A stretch of 16,223 nucleotides of DNA, taken from assembly GCA_947165795.1 (NCBI GenBank), contig CAMVBP010000018.1, forward strand, positions 1-16,223, written 5' to 3'. A program made the translations under genes and the position numbers. The notes under the pieces are model-generated. The model did no database searches. It worked only from the letters and a program-made list of their open reading frames with translations, and was not told the DNA's origin. The DNA comes from an uncultured Treponema sp. (lineage in GTDB: Bacteria; Spirochaetota; Spirochaetia; Treponematales; Treponemataceae). Below, one piece after another: positions 6,788-15,322 of the stretch. Position 1 is the stretch's first letter. Every line of letters begins with the position of its first letter.

Positions 6788-8550
6788 TCGAAGGAAGAAT
6801 TACCCGCATTTCGGGACCAATCATTTATGCGGAAGGTCTTGACGGTTGCGGTCTTTACGATGTAGTAGATGTCGGCGAAAAACGACTGATTGGAGAAATT
6901 ATCCGCCAGAATAAAGGAAATGCAACTATTCAGGTTTATGAGGAAGATACGGGAATGCATATCGGCGAAAAGGTTGTATGTACCGAACGTCCTTTATCTT
7001 TAAAGCTTGGTCCTGGAGTTGTAGGAAATATTTATGATGGAATTCAGAGACCGCTTCAGAAAATGTTCGAAAATTCAGGAAGCTTCCTTTTACCTGGAGA
7101 ACGTTCTGAACCTCTTGATTCAACAAAAATCTGGCATTTTGATGCAGTTGTTTCTGCGGGCGATGCAATAAAGCCTGGAATGGTACTTGGTACTGTAAAA
7201 GAAACAGATTCAATAACAGAAAAAATCATGGTTCCTCCGACAATCCGCGGACGAACTTTAAAAACATTTAAGGGAAGCGGCGATTACACAGTTGATGATT
7301 TAATCGGCCTTACAGAACTTGATGAAGAAATCAAACTTGCTCAGTACTGGCCTGTTCGTAAGCCTCGTCCTTACAGTCAGAAGCTTGGAGTTACAGAGCC
7401 TTTAATTACAGGTCAGCGTGTAATTGATGTTTTCTTTCCGCTTTCTAAAGGTGGAACTGCAGCAATTCCAGGCGGATTTGGAACAGGAAAAACAATGACA
7501 CAGCATGCCGTTGCAAAATGGTGTGATGCAGACTTAATTGTATACATTGGTTGCGGAGAACGCGGAAACGAAATGACAGAAGTTCTTACCGAATTTCCTG
7601 AACTTATTGACCCGCGAACCGGCCGTTCAATTATGGAACGAACCATCTTAATTGCAAATACTTCAAACATGCCGGTTGCTGCGCGTGAAGTTTCTCTTTA
7701 TTCAGGAATTACTCTTGCAGAATATTTCCGCGATATGGGCCTTCATGTTGCAATTATGGCAGATTCAACAAGCCGCTGGGCAGAAGCTTTGCGTGAACTT
7801 TCGGGACGTATGGAAGAAATGCCTGCCGAAGAAGGATTCCCTGCATACCTGCCAACCCGACTTGCTTCGTTCTACGAGCGTGCAGGCCGTGTAATAAGCC
7901 TTGAAGGTCAGGAAGGTTCTGTTTCTGTTATCGGTGCGGTATCGCCTCCGGGCGGTGACTTTTCTGAGCCTGTTACTCAGCATACAAAACGCTTTATCCG
8001 CTGTTTCTGGGCGCTCGACCGCGAGCTTGCAAATGCGCGACATTATCCTGCAATCGGCTGGATAGATTCCTATTCAGAATATGCAGAAGAAGTTCGCGAC
8101 TGGTGGGAAGTTCATAATCCTCTCTGGGGAAAACTCCGCCTGGAAGCGCTTGAGCTTTTGAAAAACGAAAATCGTCTTGAGCAGATTGTCCGCCTTATCG
8201 GACCGGATGCATTGCCTTCTGTAGACCGTCTTGTTTTAAAGACTGCAGATATGATTAAAAACGGATTCTTACAGCAGAATGCTTTTGACGATATCGATAA
8301 ATATTGTTCAACAGAAAAACAAATTTCAATTCTTGAATTGATAATGGAATATTACAGACGCGCTTTAAAATGCATTAAGGCTGGTGCTACACTTGCTCAG
8401 CTTGTTGCATTACCGGTTTGCGAAGAAATTACAAGAATTAAAATGACTATTCCAAACGACAAAATACAGGAAATTGCAAAGGTTCGGGAGAATCTGGATT
8501 CTCAGCTTGGTGAACTTGAGCGGCTTTATTCTGTAGACAGTCAGAATTAA
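6784..8550 (+). CDS. atpA: V-type ATPase catalytic subunit A
   Basis: The 588-residue protein is the ATP-hydrolysing (or synthesising) subunit of the A3B3 head. It starts with the beta-barrel segment [16 protein letters not shown], has the A-specific non-homologous insertion (residues about 115-190, including PGMVLGTV and MVPPTIRG), then the P-loop GGFGTGKT with Lys236, the GCGERGNEM element, and the Walker B region [16 protein letters not shown]. The C-terminal helical domain completes it at normal family length. The start overlaps the atpE stop (ATGA), and GGAGG at 6773-6777 lies inside the end of atpE. All catalytic motifs are intact. Confidence 0.97.
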   Translation: MIEGRITRISGPIIYAEGLDGCGLYDVVDVGEKRLIGEIIRQNKGNATIQVYEEDTGMHIGEKVVCTERPLSLKLGPGVVGNIYDGIQRPLQKMFENSGSFLLPGERSEPLDSTKIWHFDAVVSAGDAIKPGMVLGTVKETDSITEKIMVPPTIRGRTLKTFKGSGDYTVDDLIGLTELDEEIKLAQYWPVRKPRPYSQKLGVTEPLITGQRVIDVFFPLSKGGTAAIPGGFGTGKTMTQHAVAKWCDADLIVYIGCGERGNEMTEVLTEFPELIDPRTGRSIMERTILIANTSNMPVAAREVSLYSGITLAEYFRDMGLHVAIMADSTSRWAEALRELSGRMEEMPAEEGFPAYLPTRLASFYERAGRVISLEGQEGSVSVIGAVSPPGGDFSEPVTQHTKRFIRCFWALDRELANARHYPAIGWIDSYSEYAEEVRDWWEVHNPLWGKLRLEALELLKNENRLEQIVRLIGPDALPSVDRLVLKTADMIKNGFLQQNAFDDIDKYCSTEKQISILELIMEYYRRALKCIKAGATLAQLVALPVCEEITRIKMTIPNDKIQEIAKVRENLDSQLGELERLYSVDSQN

Positions 8551-8562
8551 TTGAGGTTTGAT

Positions 8563-9942
8563 ATGAAAGGAACTGAATATAGAGGTATTACAGCAGTCGA
8601 CGGTCCAATTGTAGTTCTTCGCCGTACAGAAAATGTTTTTTATAATGAAACTGTTTATGTACGCGATCGTCTTGGCGAAAAACGAACCGGAAAGATTGTA
8701 GATATTTCTGATGACGCTGTTGTTGTTCAGATTTTTGGTAATACAACCGGAATAGACCTGGAATCTTCTTCTTTTGAATTTCTTGAAGAGCCGCTTGAAC
8801 TGCGAGTTGGTGAAGGCCTTCTTGGACGTGTCTTTAACGGACTAGGAAAACCAATCGACGGATACCCGGAAATTATTTCCAGCGAAAAGCGTAATGTCAA
8901 CGGAAATCCTATGAATCCATATGCGCGTGTTTATCCGCGCGATTTTATCCAGACCGGTATTTCTTCTATAGATGGAATGAACTCACTTGTTCGCGGTCAA
9001 AAGCTTCCGATTTTTAGTGGAAACGGTTTGCCGCATAACAGACTTGCGGCTCAGATTATAAGACAGGCAAAGCTCCGCAACAGTAACGAAAAATTCGTTA
9101 TGGTATTTGCAGGAATGGGAATTAAATACGATGTTGCAAAATTCTTCGTAGACACTTTTGAAGAGTCCGGAGTTCTAGCAAATGTAGTAATGTTCCAGAG
9201 TCTTGCAGATGCGCCTTCTATTGAACGTATAATTACACCGCGCTGTGCACTTACAGCCGCTGAATATCTTGCTTTTGAAAAAGGAATGCACGTACTTGTC
9301 GTAATGACAGATATGACAAACTACTGCGAAGCACTCCGTGAAATTTCTACAACGCGCGGAGAAGTTCCAGGACGTAAAGGTTACCCGGGATATTTGTACT
9401 CGGATCTTGCAGAATTGTATGAACGGGCAGGACGCGTAAAGGGCAGTGAAGGTTCAATTACACAAATCCCAATTCTTACAATGCCTAATGATGATATTTC
9501 TCATCCTATCCCGGACTTAACCGGTTATATTACGGAAGGTCAGATTGTTCTTGGCCGTGAGCTTGATCAGAAAGGTATTTATCCTCCTGTTTCTGGACTT
9601 CCAAGCCTTTCTCGCCTTATGAAAGACGGAATCGGTCCGGATATGACACGCGAAGATCATGCAAATGTTTCGAGCCAGCTGTTTGCCGCATACTCAAAGG
9701 TAAAGTCCATAAGAAACCTTGCCGCAATTATCGGCGAAGAAGAGCTTTCGGAACTGGACAGAGCATATCTTCATTTTGGAAAGAGACTTGAAGAAGAATT
9801 CTTTAATCAGGATGAATACGAAGACCGCACAATAGAACATACTCTGGATATTGGCTGGAAAATTCTTTCTGAACTTCCTCATGAAGAACTTACACGAATT
9901 AAGCCGGAATTTATTGAAAAATATCTTCCTAAGCAGGAATAA
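8563..9942 (+). CDS. atpB: V-type ATPase non-catalytic subunit B
   Basis: The 459-residue protein begins [19 protein letters not shown], the usual B-subunit barrel strand, and instead of a P-loop has SGNGLPHN (residues 152-159), the diagnostic degenerate nucleotide site of subunit B. Further family signatures are [12 protein letters not shown] and [16 protein letters not shown]. It alternates with A in the head and contributes to the catalytic interface. I chose ATG 8563 instead of the in-frame TTG 8551: TTG 8551 overlaps what looks like the ribosome binding site (TTGAGG, 8551-8556), which lies six bases before the ATG. The gene begins 12 bases after atpA and ends two bases before atpD. Confidence 0.96.
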   Translation: MKGTEYRGITAVDGPIVVLRRTENVFYNETVYVRDRLGEKRTGKIVDISDDAVVVQIFGNTTGIDLESSSFEFLEEPLELRVGEGLLGRVFNGLGKPIDGYPEIISSEKRNVNGNPMNPYARVYPRDFIQTGISSIDGMNSLVRGQKLPIFSGNGLPHNRLAAQIIRQAKLRNSNEKFVMVFAGMGIKYDVAKFFVDTFEESGVLANVVMFQSLADAPSIERIITPRCALTAAEYLAFEKGMHVLVVMTDMTNYCEALREISTTRGEVPGRKGYPGYLYSDLAELYERAGRVKGSEGSITQIPILTMPNDDISHPIPDLTGYITEGQIVLGRELDQKGIYPPVSGLPSLSRLMKDGIGPDMTREDHANVSSQLFAAYSKVKSIRNLAAIIGEEELSELDRAYLHFGKRLEEEFFNQDEYEDRTIEHTLDIGWKILSELPHEELTRIKPEFIEKYLPKQE

Positions 9943-9944
9943 AT

Positions 9945-10565
9945 ATGGCAAGACAGAACGTTGCACCAACAAAATCTAACCTTCTCGCAGTTAAAGAACA
10001 GCTTTCTGTTTCTTTAAATGGTTATGAACTTCTGGAAGAAAAACGTGAAATTCTTGTTCGGGAATTAATGAGCCTTGTCGAAAAAGTAAAGCTTCTGGAA
10101 AATGATATAGATAAGGTAATAGCAAAGGCTTATCCTGCAATCCGCAGAATGTTACTTTTAGATGGTGCAGATCAGATAGAAAGAATTGCTTATTCAGTTC
10201 ATTATAATTTTGAAATGAATGAAAGAAAAGTTTCTATCGGCGGAATTCCTTTTTCTACAATCGACGTTTCTCTGCCGCAGAAGGAATTGTTTTATTCTTT
10301 AATTGGAACTTACGCAAATACCGATAATACAATAGACAAGCTTTTTGAATTATTGTCTTTGCTTACTCAAATGGCTTCTATCCGTACAATTGTCTGGCGT
10401 CTTGCTATGGAAGTAAAGAAAACCCAAAGGCGTGTAAATGCGCTGGATAAAATGATTATTCCGCAGGCAAAAGAAACAAAAAGTTATATAGAAAGTGTTT
10501 TGGAAGAACGGGAACGCGAAAATGTTTTTGTTCTTAAGGCTTTGAAAAAGAGGAATGTAAAATGA
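9945..10565 (+). CDS. atpD: V-type ATPase subunit D (central rotor shaft)
   Basis: The 206-residue protein starts VAPTKSNLLAVKEQL, the conserved N-terminal helix of subunit D ('.PT..nL..lk..L'), and ends with the second long helix RRVNALDKMIIPQAKETKSY ('RRvNALe...iP'). These antiparallel helices form the shaft that turns inside the A3B3 head and docks on subunit C. ATG 9945 follows the atpB stop by two bases and uses CAGGAA at 9934-9939 within the end of atpB, so translation is coupled. It is the last recognised structural ATPase gene in the set. Confidence 0.95.
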   Translation: MARQNVAPTKSNLLAVKEQLSVSLNGYELLEEKREILVRELMSLVEKVKLLENDIDKVIAKAYPAIRRMLLLDGADQIERIAYSVHYNFEMNERKVSIGGIPFSTIDVSLPQKELFYSLIGTYANTDNTIDKLFELLSLLTQMASIRTIVWRLAMEVKKTQRRVNALDKMIIPQAKETKSYIESVLEERERENVFVLKALKKRNVK

Positions 10566-10585
10566 CTCTTTAATTCGGAGAATTT

Positions 10586-11071
10586 ATGTCAAAATCTTTT
10601 TTTAAAAAATGTATTGTAGCCGTAAGCGGCAGAAAAACTTCAATCGACGCAGCAATGTATTCCATTATGATGGCAAGAACTTACAATATGCAGATTAAAT
10701 TTGTATATGTAGTCGATACAGCCACATTAAAATTTTTAATGAACAACCGTTTTTTAATTGCAGACGAAAAATCCGATTTTGAAGAAGAGCTTACTGCCGA
10801 TGGAAAAAGTTATCTTGCATATGTTCAGAACCTTGCAAAATCAAAGGGCGTACACAGCGAAGCTGAACTTCTTTATGGCGGCGTTTTTACCGAAATTATC
10901 AAGGCGGCAGAAAAGTTTGAAGCAGATTTAATTCTTATTGGCGGCGGCGGAAAACATTCAAATAAAAAAACAATGCTTAGCCGCGAAGAAAATGAAATTT
11001 TAGTAAGCTGCGGATGTCCTGTTTTAGTCGTACAAAAACCCGATATTGAAAAAATATTCAAGGCGTTTTAA
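10586..11071 (+). CDS. Universal stress protein (UspA family)
   Basis: The 161-residue single-domain protein has the Usp fold: first strand and loop KKCIVAVSGRKTSIDAA, the middle strand with IKFVYVVD, then ADLILIGGGGK and the last strand GCPVLVVQ. In ATP-binding members the nucleotide loop reads G-2x-G-9x-G-S/T. Here the first glycines are present (119-122) but nine residues later the expected Gly-Ser is Ser132-Arg133, so ATP binding is uncertain. ATG 10586 has CGGAG at 10576-10580 and lies 20 bases after atpD, suggesting shared transcription with the ATPase. The role may be regulatory or protective; its partner cannot be read from sequence. Confidence 0.85.
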   Translation: MSKSFFKKCIVAVSGRKTSIDAAMYSIMMARTYNMQIKFVYVVDTATLKFLMNNRFLIADEKSDFEEELTADGKSYLAYVQNLAKSKGVHSEAELLYGGVFTEIIKAAEKFEADLILIGGGGKHSNKKTMLSREENEILVSCGCPVLVVQKPDIEKIFKAF

Positions 11072-11074
11072 TAT
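11046..11074 (+). promoter_or_regulatory. Possible weak internal promoter at the end of usp
   Basis: TTGAAA (11046-11051) and TAATAT (11069-11074) are 17 bases apart. The -10 match is only 4 of 6, and such pairs arise easily in AT-rich DNA. It would serve the J-domain and nuclease genes, whose gap to usp (45 bases) is longer than most others in the run. Confidence 0.25.
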
Positions 11075-11116
11075 AAGCATTTGAATGACTAACTGAACTC
11101 TGGTGCCTCAATATTT

Positions 11117-11860
11117 ATGAAAGATTTTTATAAGATACTTGGAATAAGACAGAATGCTACTCTTGCAGAAATAAAAAAAGCCTATCGCGAAAAAGCAAAA
11201 CTTTTTCATCCCGATGCAAATACTTCTACATCCGATAAAACAAAATTCAACGAAATTGTTCAGGCCTACAGAGTTCTTTCAGATAACCGTCAGAGAAACA
11301 TTTTTAATGAATCTTTTTTTATGCATGGACAATTCCATAAAAGCTCCGGTGATTCCTTTAATTATTATCAATGGCTTAAAGACCGCGACGACGAAGAAAG
11401 TAAATGTAAATTTGTTTTTTATACACTCATGCACCAGAAAGAAGATGAAGCAGTTAAAGAGTTTATAAGGCTTCAGTCTTCCAATCCTGAATTTACTTTA
11501 AAAAAATGGTTTACCCGCGAAGATTTTATGGATTACGGTTATATTCTTGCTGAAGAACTTGTAATTCGTGCAGAATATTATGATGCAATACTTCTTCTGG
11601 AACAGATAATTAAAATGGAATATTCCTATCAATATTTTTACATTTTCTTTCCGGAAGTTATTGCTTTTACACTGAATATTCTTCATCATCATATAGACGG
11701 TGTTATTTCTGATGAGCTTGCTTTAGATGTTTATGAACGCGCCATTGAACTTGAGCTTGGTAAAAAAGAAGACAGGTTTTTCTTTACAAAAATGGGCGAA
11801 GAATATTTAAGGCTTGGCGATAAGCGCATGGCAGATGCCTGTTTTATGCAGGCAAATTAA
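11117..11860 (+). CDS. J-domain protein with helical, TPR-like C-terminal region
   Basis: Residues 3-68 form a J-domain (FYKILGIRQNATLAEIKKAY, then HPD at 31-33, and KFNEIVQAYRVLSD), the module that stimulates ATP hydrolysis by Hsp70/DnaK. There is no Gly/Phe region, zinc-finger or substrate-binding beta domain, so this is a class C J-protein and not DnaJ itself. Residues about 90-247 are acidic and helical; segments such as AEYYDAILLLEQIIKMEY and FFTKMGEEYLRLGDKRMADA have the spacing of tetratricopeptide-like helix pairs. The client is unknown; the C-terminal part would choose it. ATG 11117 has no clear Shine-Dalgarno sequence, but an intact J-domain requires this start. It lies between usp and the nuclease gene on the same strand. 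Confidence 0.85.
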   Translation: MKDFYKILGIRQNATLAEIKKAYREKAKLFHPDANTSTSDKTKFNEIVQAYRVLSDNRQRNIFNESFFMHGQFHKSSGDSFNYYQWLKDRDDEESKCKFVFYTLMHQKEDEAVKEFIRLQSSNPEFTLKKWFTREDFMDYGYILAEELVIRAEYYDAILLLEQIIKMEYSYQYFYIFFPEVIAFTLNILHHHIDGVISDELALDVYERAIELELGKKEDRFFFTKMGEEYLRLGDKRMADACFMQAN

Positions 11861-11876
11861 TTTTCGGGCGGGCAGC

Positions 11877-12287
11877 ATGAAGTTTATTGAATCAATCATA
11901 AGTTTTGCAAAAGCTTTTCCTGTTTATTTTACAGTTTTTATTCTGCTGATTTTTTTAACTGTTATATTAATAATTTTACTTTTTAAAAAATCCTTTTCTT
12001 CCCGCAAAGATGCAGTTAAGCGTTCGCGTTCCGTAATTAACGGACAGATTGCAGAACAGTTTGCACCGTATCTTCCTAACTTTCCATGTAATCCTTCAGA
12101 CGCTCATTTTATTGGAAAACCTGTAGACTTTCTTGCATTTCCAAATTTAAGCGAAAACAACAAAGCCGATGAAGTTTTACTTGTAGAAGTTAAAACCGGA
12201 AAATCTGATTTAACGGAACGCGAACGTTCAATTAAAAAAGCAGTCGAAGAGGGAAGAGTTAAATACGTCGTTTACAGAATAAATTAG
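11877..12287 (+). CDS. Membrane-anchored PD-(D/E)XK endonuclease related to Holliday junction resolvase
   Basis: The 136-residue protein has one N-terminal membrane helix (about residues 14-36), a basic linker, and a small nuclease-like domain. Residues fitting the PD-(D/E)XK core are Glu60 in NGQIAEQFAPY, Asp84 in GKPVDFLAF, and Glu104-x-Lys106 in LVEVKTGKS, followed by the basic helix LTERERSIKKAV. This order matches the predicted secreted or membrane-bound endonuclease family distantly related to archaeal Holliday junction resolvases (Endonuc_Holl type). No activity has been inferred beyond that. I chose ATG 11877, after GGGCGGG, over ATG 11814, which lies inside the preceding J-domain gene and would add 21 residues before the membrane helix. 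The active-site set is complete. Confidence 0.8.
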   Translation: MKFIESIISFAKAFPVYFTVFILLIFLTVILIILLFKKSFSSRKDAVKRSRSVINGQIAEQFAPYLPNFPCNPSDAHFIGKPVDFLAFPNLSENNKADEVLLVEVKTGKSDLTERERSIKKAVEEGRVKYVVYRIN

Positions 12288-12317
12288 CGGAGCGAAAATA
12301 ATCAGTAAATTACAGTT

Positions 12318-12329
12318 GTGCTTCGGCGC
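12318..12329. other. Stem-loop with cUUCGg tetraloop in the convergent gap
   Basis: GTGC (12318-12321) pairs with GCGC (12326-12329) around TTCG, giving a plus-strand RNA hairpin with the very stable C(UUCG)G loop. It lies between the end of the plus-strand run and the end of the minus-strand EAL gene, where a terminator is expected. No T-run follows on either strand, so it may only stabilise the 3' end or weakly terminate. Confidence 0.35.
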
Positions 12330-12333
12330 GGAA

Positions 12334-13998
12334 TCAGTTCTTAAGTAAGCTTGAACTGTCGCCTGCCAAATATGCGTCGCAGAGATTAAACGGCATTGGT
12401 TTTCCGCGCAAAAATCCCTGAACAATATTGCAGTTAAACTTATCAAGAAGATCAAGCTGGTCTGTGTGTTCAACACCTTCGGCAATTGTTTCAAGACCCA
12501 TTTTTCCAACCATATTGATTATAGACTGGGTAATATTTGCCTGAACTCCGTCTTCTGCAGTAATGTTATTAATGAATGCCTTATCAATTTTAAGTGTATT
12601 AAGCGGAAGCTTCTGCAGATAACTTAAAGAAGAATAACCTGTTCCAAAATCATCAAGAGAAATTCTTATATTCATGTCCCTTATCTGTTCAAGTCTTTGA
12701 ATGGCAGTCGTCATGTTTTTAATCATAACGCTTTCTGTAATTTCAATTTCAAGATGATCAGGATTAATCTGGAAGGTAGAGAGCAGTTCTATAAGTTCAT
12801 CCATAAAGCTGTCCTGCATAAGCTGAACTGTAGAAACATTTACGGAAATAATTCCTTCAAAATTATATTTTTCTTCCCAGGTTTTAAGTGTAGAAATTGC
12901 AGTCTTCATAACCCATCTTCCGATTGGAATAATAAGTCCTGTTTCTTCTGCAATAGGAATAAAAACAGAAGGAGAAATATCGCCCATTTCTTCGTCTTTC
13001 CATCTGAGCAGGGCTTCAAAACCTCTGAGTTCTCCTGTTCTTATGTCAAACTGCGGCTGATAATACTGGCGGAAGTTACCTTCTATAATTGCAGTTGTCA
13101 TTTTTGTCTGCAATGTTAATTTTTGAATGAAGGCTCTCTGCATGTCCGGTTCAAAATATACAAAGTTATTTTTTCCGTTTTTCTTTGCATAATGAATTGC
13201 CATGTCTGCAAATCTAATAAGCTCATCTTTTAATTCTGAATGCTCCGGGAAAAATGAAACTCCGCCAGAAAGTCCTATCTGCTTAATCTGGAATGCTTCG
13301 TAAATACAGTCAATAAAGTTTACAATGCTGTCTATAGAACTGAATTTTGAAATAATTAAAGCAAATTCATCATCACCATAGCGGAAGACCTGAACATTTT
13401 CTCTCTGGAACTGTTTAAAAGTATCGGAAACCTGCTTAATTAAGGCGTCTCCTTCTTTAGTTCCTTTAGAATCATTTATGTTTTTAAGGTTATCAATATC
13501 TACAATAAGAAGGGCAGCATAAGTTTTAGAAAATCTTGTAGATTCAATTTCTATGCTGAAGGTTTCTTCAAATCCGGCGCGGTTCATAAAACCAGTTAAC
13601 GGATCTGTAATAAGGGTTTTTCTTAATTTTTCGTAATATTTTCTTTCCGAAGTGATATCCGTAAAATTAACTATTACATATTTCTGGTCCGGAAGATAAT
13701 TCATTTCTATCTGGTACCAGGCTTTTGTGGAAGGAGAAAAATATCTTGCTTCTTCGCCCTGTCTTCCGGCAATTGCATCCAGTGCCATTTTGTACCATGG
13801 CACATCAGAAGTAATTGAAGCTTCGAATTCAGACCATCGTTTATATTGTTTAATAATATAGCCAACCGCACATTTTACTGCTTCGTTGGTATAAAGAATA
13901 TCAAAATCAACAATACGACCTGCTTCATCTTTTACAGGTGTTGCAACTATTACAGGAGAAGTTATATTTTCTAGTACTAATGAAAGGTCTAAATCCAT
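12334..13998 (-). CDS. PAS-GGDEF(degenerate)-EAL protein, probable c-di-GMP phosphodiesterase
   Basis: The 554-residue cytoplasmic protein has no membrane helix. Residues about 1-118 resemble a PAS sensor domain ending VIVNFTDITSERK. A GGDEF domain follows (about 125-283) in which the signature is GDDEF at 208-212, with Asp in place of the second Gly, and no RxxD inhibitory site is seen. The EAL domain (about 295-545) has all key residues I could place: EAL at 328-330, Asn387, Glu422, Asp449-Asp450 (DDFGTGYSSL), Lys470, Glu507 and Gln527. It should therefore hydrolyse the second messenger c-di-GMP, with the GGDEF part acting as a regulatory GTP site or scaffold. ATG 13998 was preferred to GTG 14010 because GTGAAG upstream of ATG can serve as a weak ribosome binding site. 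No confident promoter is visible. Confidence 0.9.
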   Translation of the reverse strand: MDLDLSLVLENITSPVIVATPVKDEAGRIVDFDILYTNEAVKCAVGYIIKQYKRWSEFEASITSDVPWYKMALDAIAGRQGEEARYFSPSTKAWYQIEMNYLPDQKYVIVNFTDITSERKYYEKLRKTLITDPLTGFMNRAGFEETFSIEIESTRFSKTYAALLIVDIDNLKNINDSKGTKEGDALIKQVSDTFKQFQRENVQVFRYGDDEFALIISKFSSIDSIVNFIDCIYEAFQIKQIGLSGGVSFFPEHSELKDELIRFADMAIHYAKKNGKNNFVYFEPDMQRAFIQKLTLQTKMTTAIIEGNFRQYYQPQFDIRTGELRGFEALLRWKDEEMGDISPSVFIPIAEETGLIIPIGRWVMKTAISTLKTWEEKYNFEGIISVNVSTVQLMQDSFMDELIELLSTFQINPDHLEIEITESVMIKNMTTAIQRLEQIRDMNIRISLDDFGTGYSSLSYLQKLPLNTLKIDKAFINNITAEDGVQANITQSIINMVGKMGLETIAEGVEHTDQLDLLDKFNCNIVQGFLRGKPMPFNLCDAYLAGDSSSLLKN

Positions 13999-14050
13999 TT
14001 TTTTCTTCACTTTTTTTTAATGTTTTTTTTGCGTTGCAAAAATTGCTGAT

Positions 14051-14089
14051 AAACAAAAAGGCTTTCAAAAAGATAAACTCTTGAAAGCC
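14051..14089 (-). terminator. Intrinsic terminator of the pot operon
   Basis: On the minus strand a perfect 9-bp stem, GGCTTTCAA with TTGAAAGCC (plus coordinates 14081-14089 and 14060-14068) around a 12-base loop, is followed directly by TTTTTG and TTT. On the plus strand no T-run follows, so it acts only on the pot transcript. It lies 127 bases beyond the potD stop and about 50 bases before the EAL gene start, so it insulates that gene from pot transcription. The intervening 14090-14215 shows no gene, only AT-rich DNA and a weak ATAATA/TATTAT hairpin near 14180. Confidence 0.85.
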
Positions 14090-14215
14090 CCTCGCAGATT
14101 ATTTTATGCTCTAATTACTAAGAAGTCAAACTTTTTTTATTTCAAGAGGATTATTCCGGGCAGTTATTGCCTTAGAATAATACTCTTTTATTATCGGCGT
14201 ATTTTCTTAATAACT

Positions 14216-15262
14216 TTAGTTTAAAATTCTTAATTTTTCCCACGCAGCAAAATAATTATCAAGATATTCGCCGAGATTATACTTAAGTTCACAGTTTTCA
14301 AGAACACTTGCAGAATAGAAAGGTGTAGTTGTCATATACTGCTCAGCTTCCGGGTTTACATAACAAGGGAAGTGGAAGAAATCAAGGAATTTTGCATAGT
14401 TTTCCGGTCTGTGAATAAAATTAATGAATTCAGTAGCAAGCTCTGGATTCTTTGAATCTTTAAGAATACACATGCTGTCGAGGTATGATGGACCTCCGTC
14501 TTCAGGAATAAAGAAGTCTATAGTATCATCCCATTCATTTTCAGGAACTTCGCCGTAAACAACTTCTGCATACCCCTGACAAAGCCACAAATCTCCGCGA
14601 GCAAAGTCTTTTCCAAAGCCTTCTGCATCTATTTTTACAATGTTAGGAATCCAATCGTTTTTAATAAGATCAATAGCTTCCTTTAATTCAGCATCATCTT
14701 TTGTGCATACGCTGTAGCCAAGATAGGTGAGCGCATCGCCAATAACTTCACGGTAATCATCCATTACAGAAGCGTGGTCCTTAAATCTTGGATCAGAGAA
14801 AATATTCCAGGTGCGTTCATAACCGCCCTGAACCTTCTTTTTATTTACGCTGATTCCAGATGCACCGTAATAATATGGAACTGCATAAATCATCTGAGGA
14901 TCGTAAGTTACTTTTTCCAGAACTTTTGGATTAATTTTACTTCTGTTTGTGAACAATTCCTGAACGATTGGCTGGAGCATTCCTTTTTCCATCATAATTT
15001 CTACATAATCCTGAGAAGGAACTACAATATCAAAGCTTTTTGCGCCGCCGTTTGTAAGCTTGCTGAACATTGTTTCGTTAGAATCATAGTCTGTAACAAT
15101 AACCTTACAGTTATATTCTTCTTCGAATGCTTTTACTACATCGGTTGGAGTGTAGTAAGTCCAGCTGTAAAGCTTTAAGGTCTGCTTCTTTTCGCAGGAA
15201 GCAAGCATAAATGCTGCAACTACAGTACAGCATGCAAGAATGATTTTTGAAAATTTTTTCAT
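14216..15262 (-). CDS. potD: Spermidine/putrescine ABC transporter, substrate-binding lipoprotein
   Basis: The 348-residue protein begins with a lipoprotein signal: MKKFSKI, a hydrophobic core, and the lipobox LASC with Cys23 as the lipidated residue, so it is tethered to the membrane facing the periplasm. The mature part follows the PotD/PotF pattern: LKLYSWTYYTP and VVKAFEEEYNCKV near the N-terminus, FDIVVPSQDYV, YAVPYYYGASGISVNKKKV, and FINFIHRPENYAKF near the end. PotD delivers polyamines to the PotBC permease; T. pallidum has a structurally characterised PotD of this kind. The start at 15262 is preceded on its strand by AAGGAAA (plus 15268-15274). The order potC-potD with potD last is usual. 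Polyamine preference (spermidine or putrescine) is not decided by eye. Confidence 0.92.
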   Translation of the reverse strand: MKKFSKIILACCTVVAAFMLASCEKKQTLKLYSWTYYTPTDVVKAFEEEYNCKVIVTDYDSNETMFSKLTNGGAKSFDIVVPSQDYVEIMMEKGMLQPIVQELFTNRSKINPKVLEKVTYDPQMIYAVPYYYGASGISVNKKKVQGGYERTWNIFSDPRFKDHASVMDDYREVIGDALTYLGYSVCTKDDAELKEAIDLIKNDWIPNIVKIDAEGFGKDFARGDLWLCQGYAEVVYGEVPENEWDDTIDFFIPEDGGPSYLDSMCILKDSKNPELATEFINFIHRPENYAKFLDFFHFPCYVNPEAEQYMTTTPFYSASVLENCELKYNLGEYLDNYFAAWEKLRILN

Positions 15263-15322
15263 TTTCGTTTCCTTATATAATTAATTTGGCATTATCGACA
15301 TAAACGATATGCAGTAATTCGA

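Noticed and set aside
7652..8043. Overlapping short frames on both strands within atpA
   Set aside because: They are shadows of a highly conserved catalytic subunit gene and have no start signals or recognisable content.
8551..8562. TTG 8551 as the atpB start
   Set aside because: It would overlap the ribosome binding site TTGAGG, and the four extra residues are not part of the family N-terminus; ATG 8563 fits spacing and homology.
1045..11094. The 9-base word TGACTAACT at 1045-1053 and 11086-11094, both near gene starts, as a shared regulatory site
   Set aside because: Only two copies, on AT-rich DNA, with little similarity in the flanks; one copy overlaps the -35 of a normal promoter. Chance is a sufficient explanation.
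11814..11876. ATG 11814 as the nuclease start
   Set aside because: The extra residues are encoded inside the end of the J-domain gene and carry no family features; ATG 11877 leads straight into the membrane helix.
12697..13119. Plus-strand frame of 140 codons antisense to the EAL gene
   Set aside because: Phe/Asn/Cys/Lys-rich nonsense composition, no ribosome binding site, and the opposite strand encodes an intact EAL domain.
13999..14010. GTG 14010 as the start of the EAL protein
   Set aside because: No ribosome binding site lies upstream, and the GTGAAG itself looks more like the site for ATG 13998. It remains possible.
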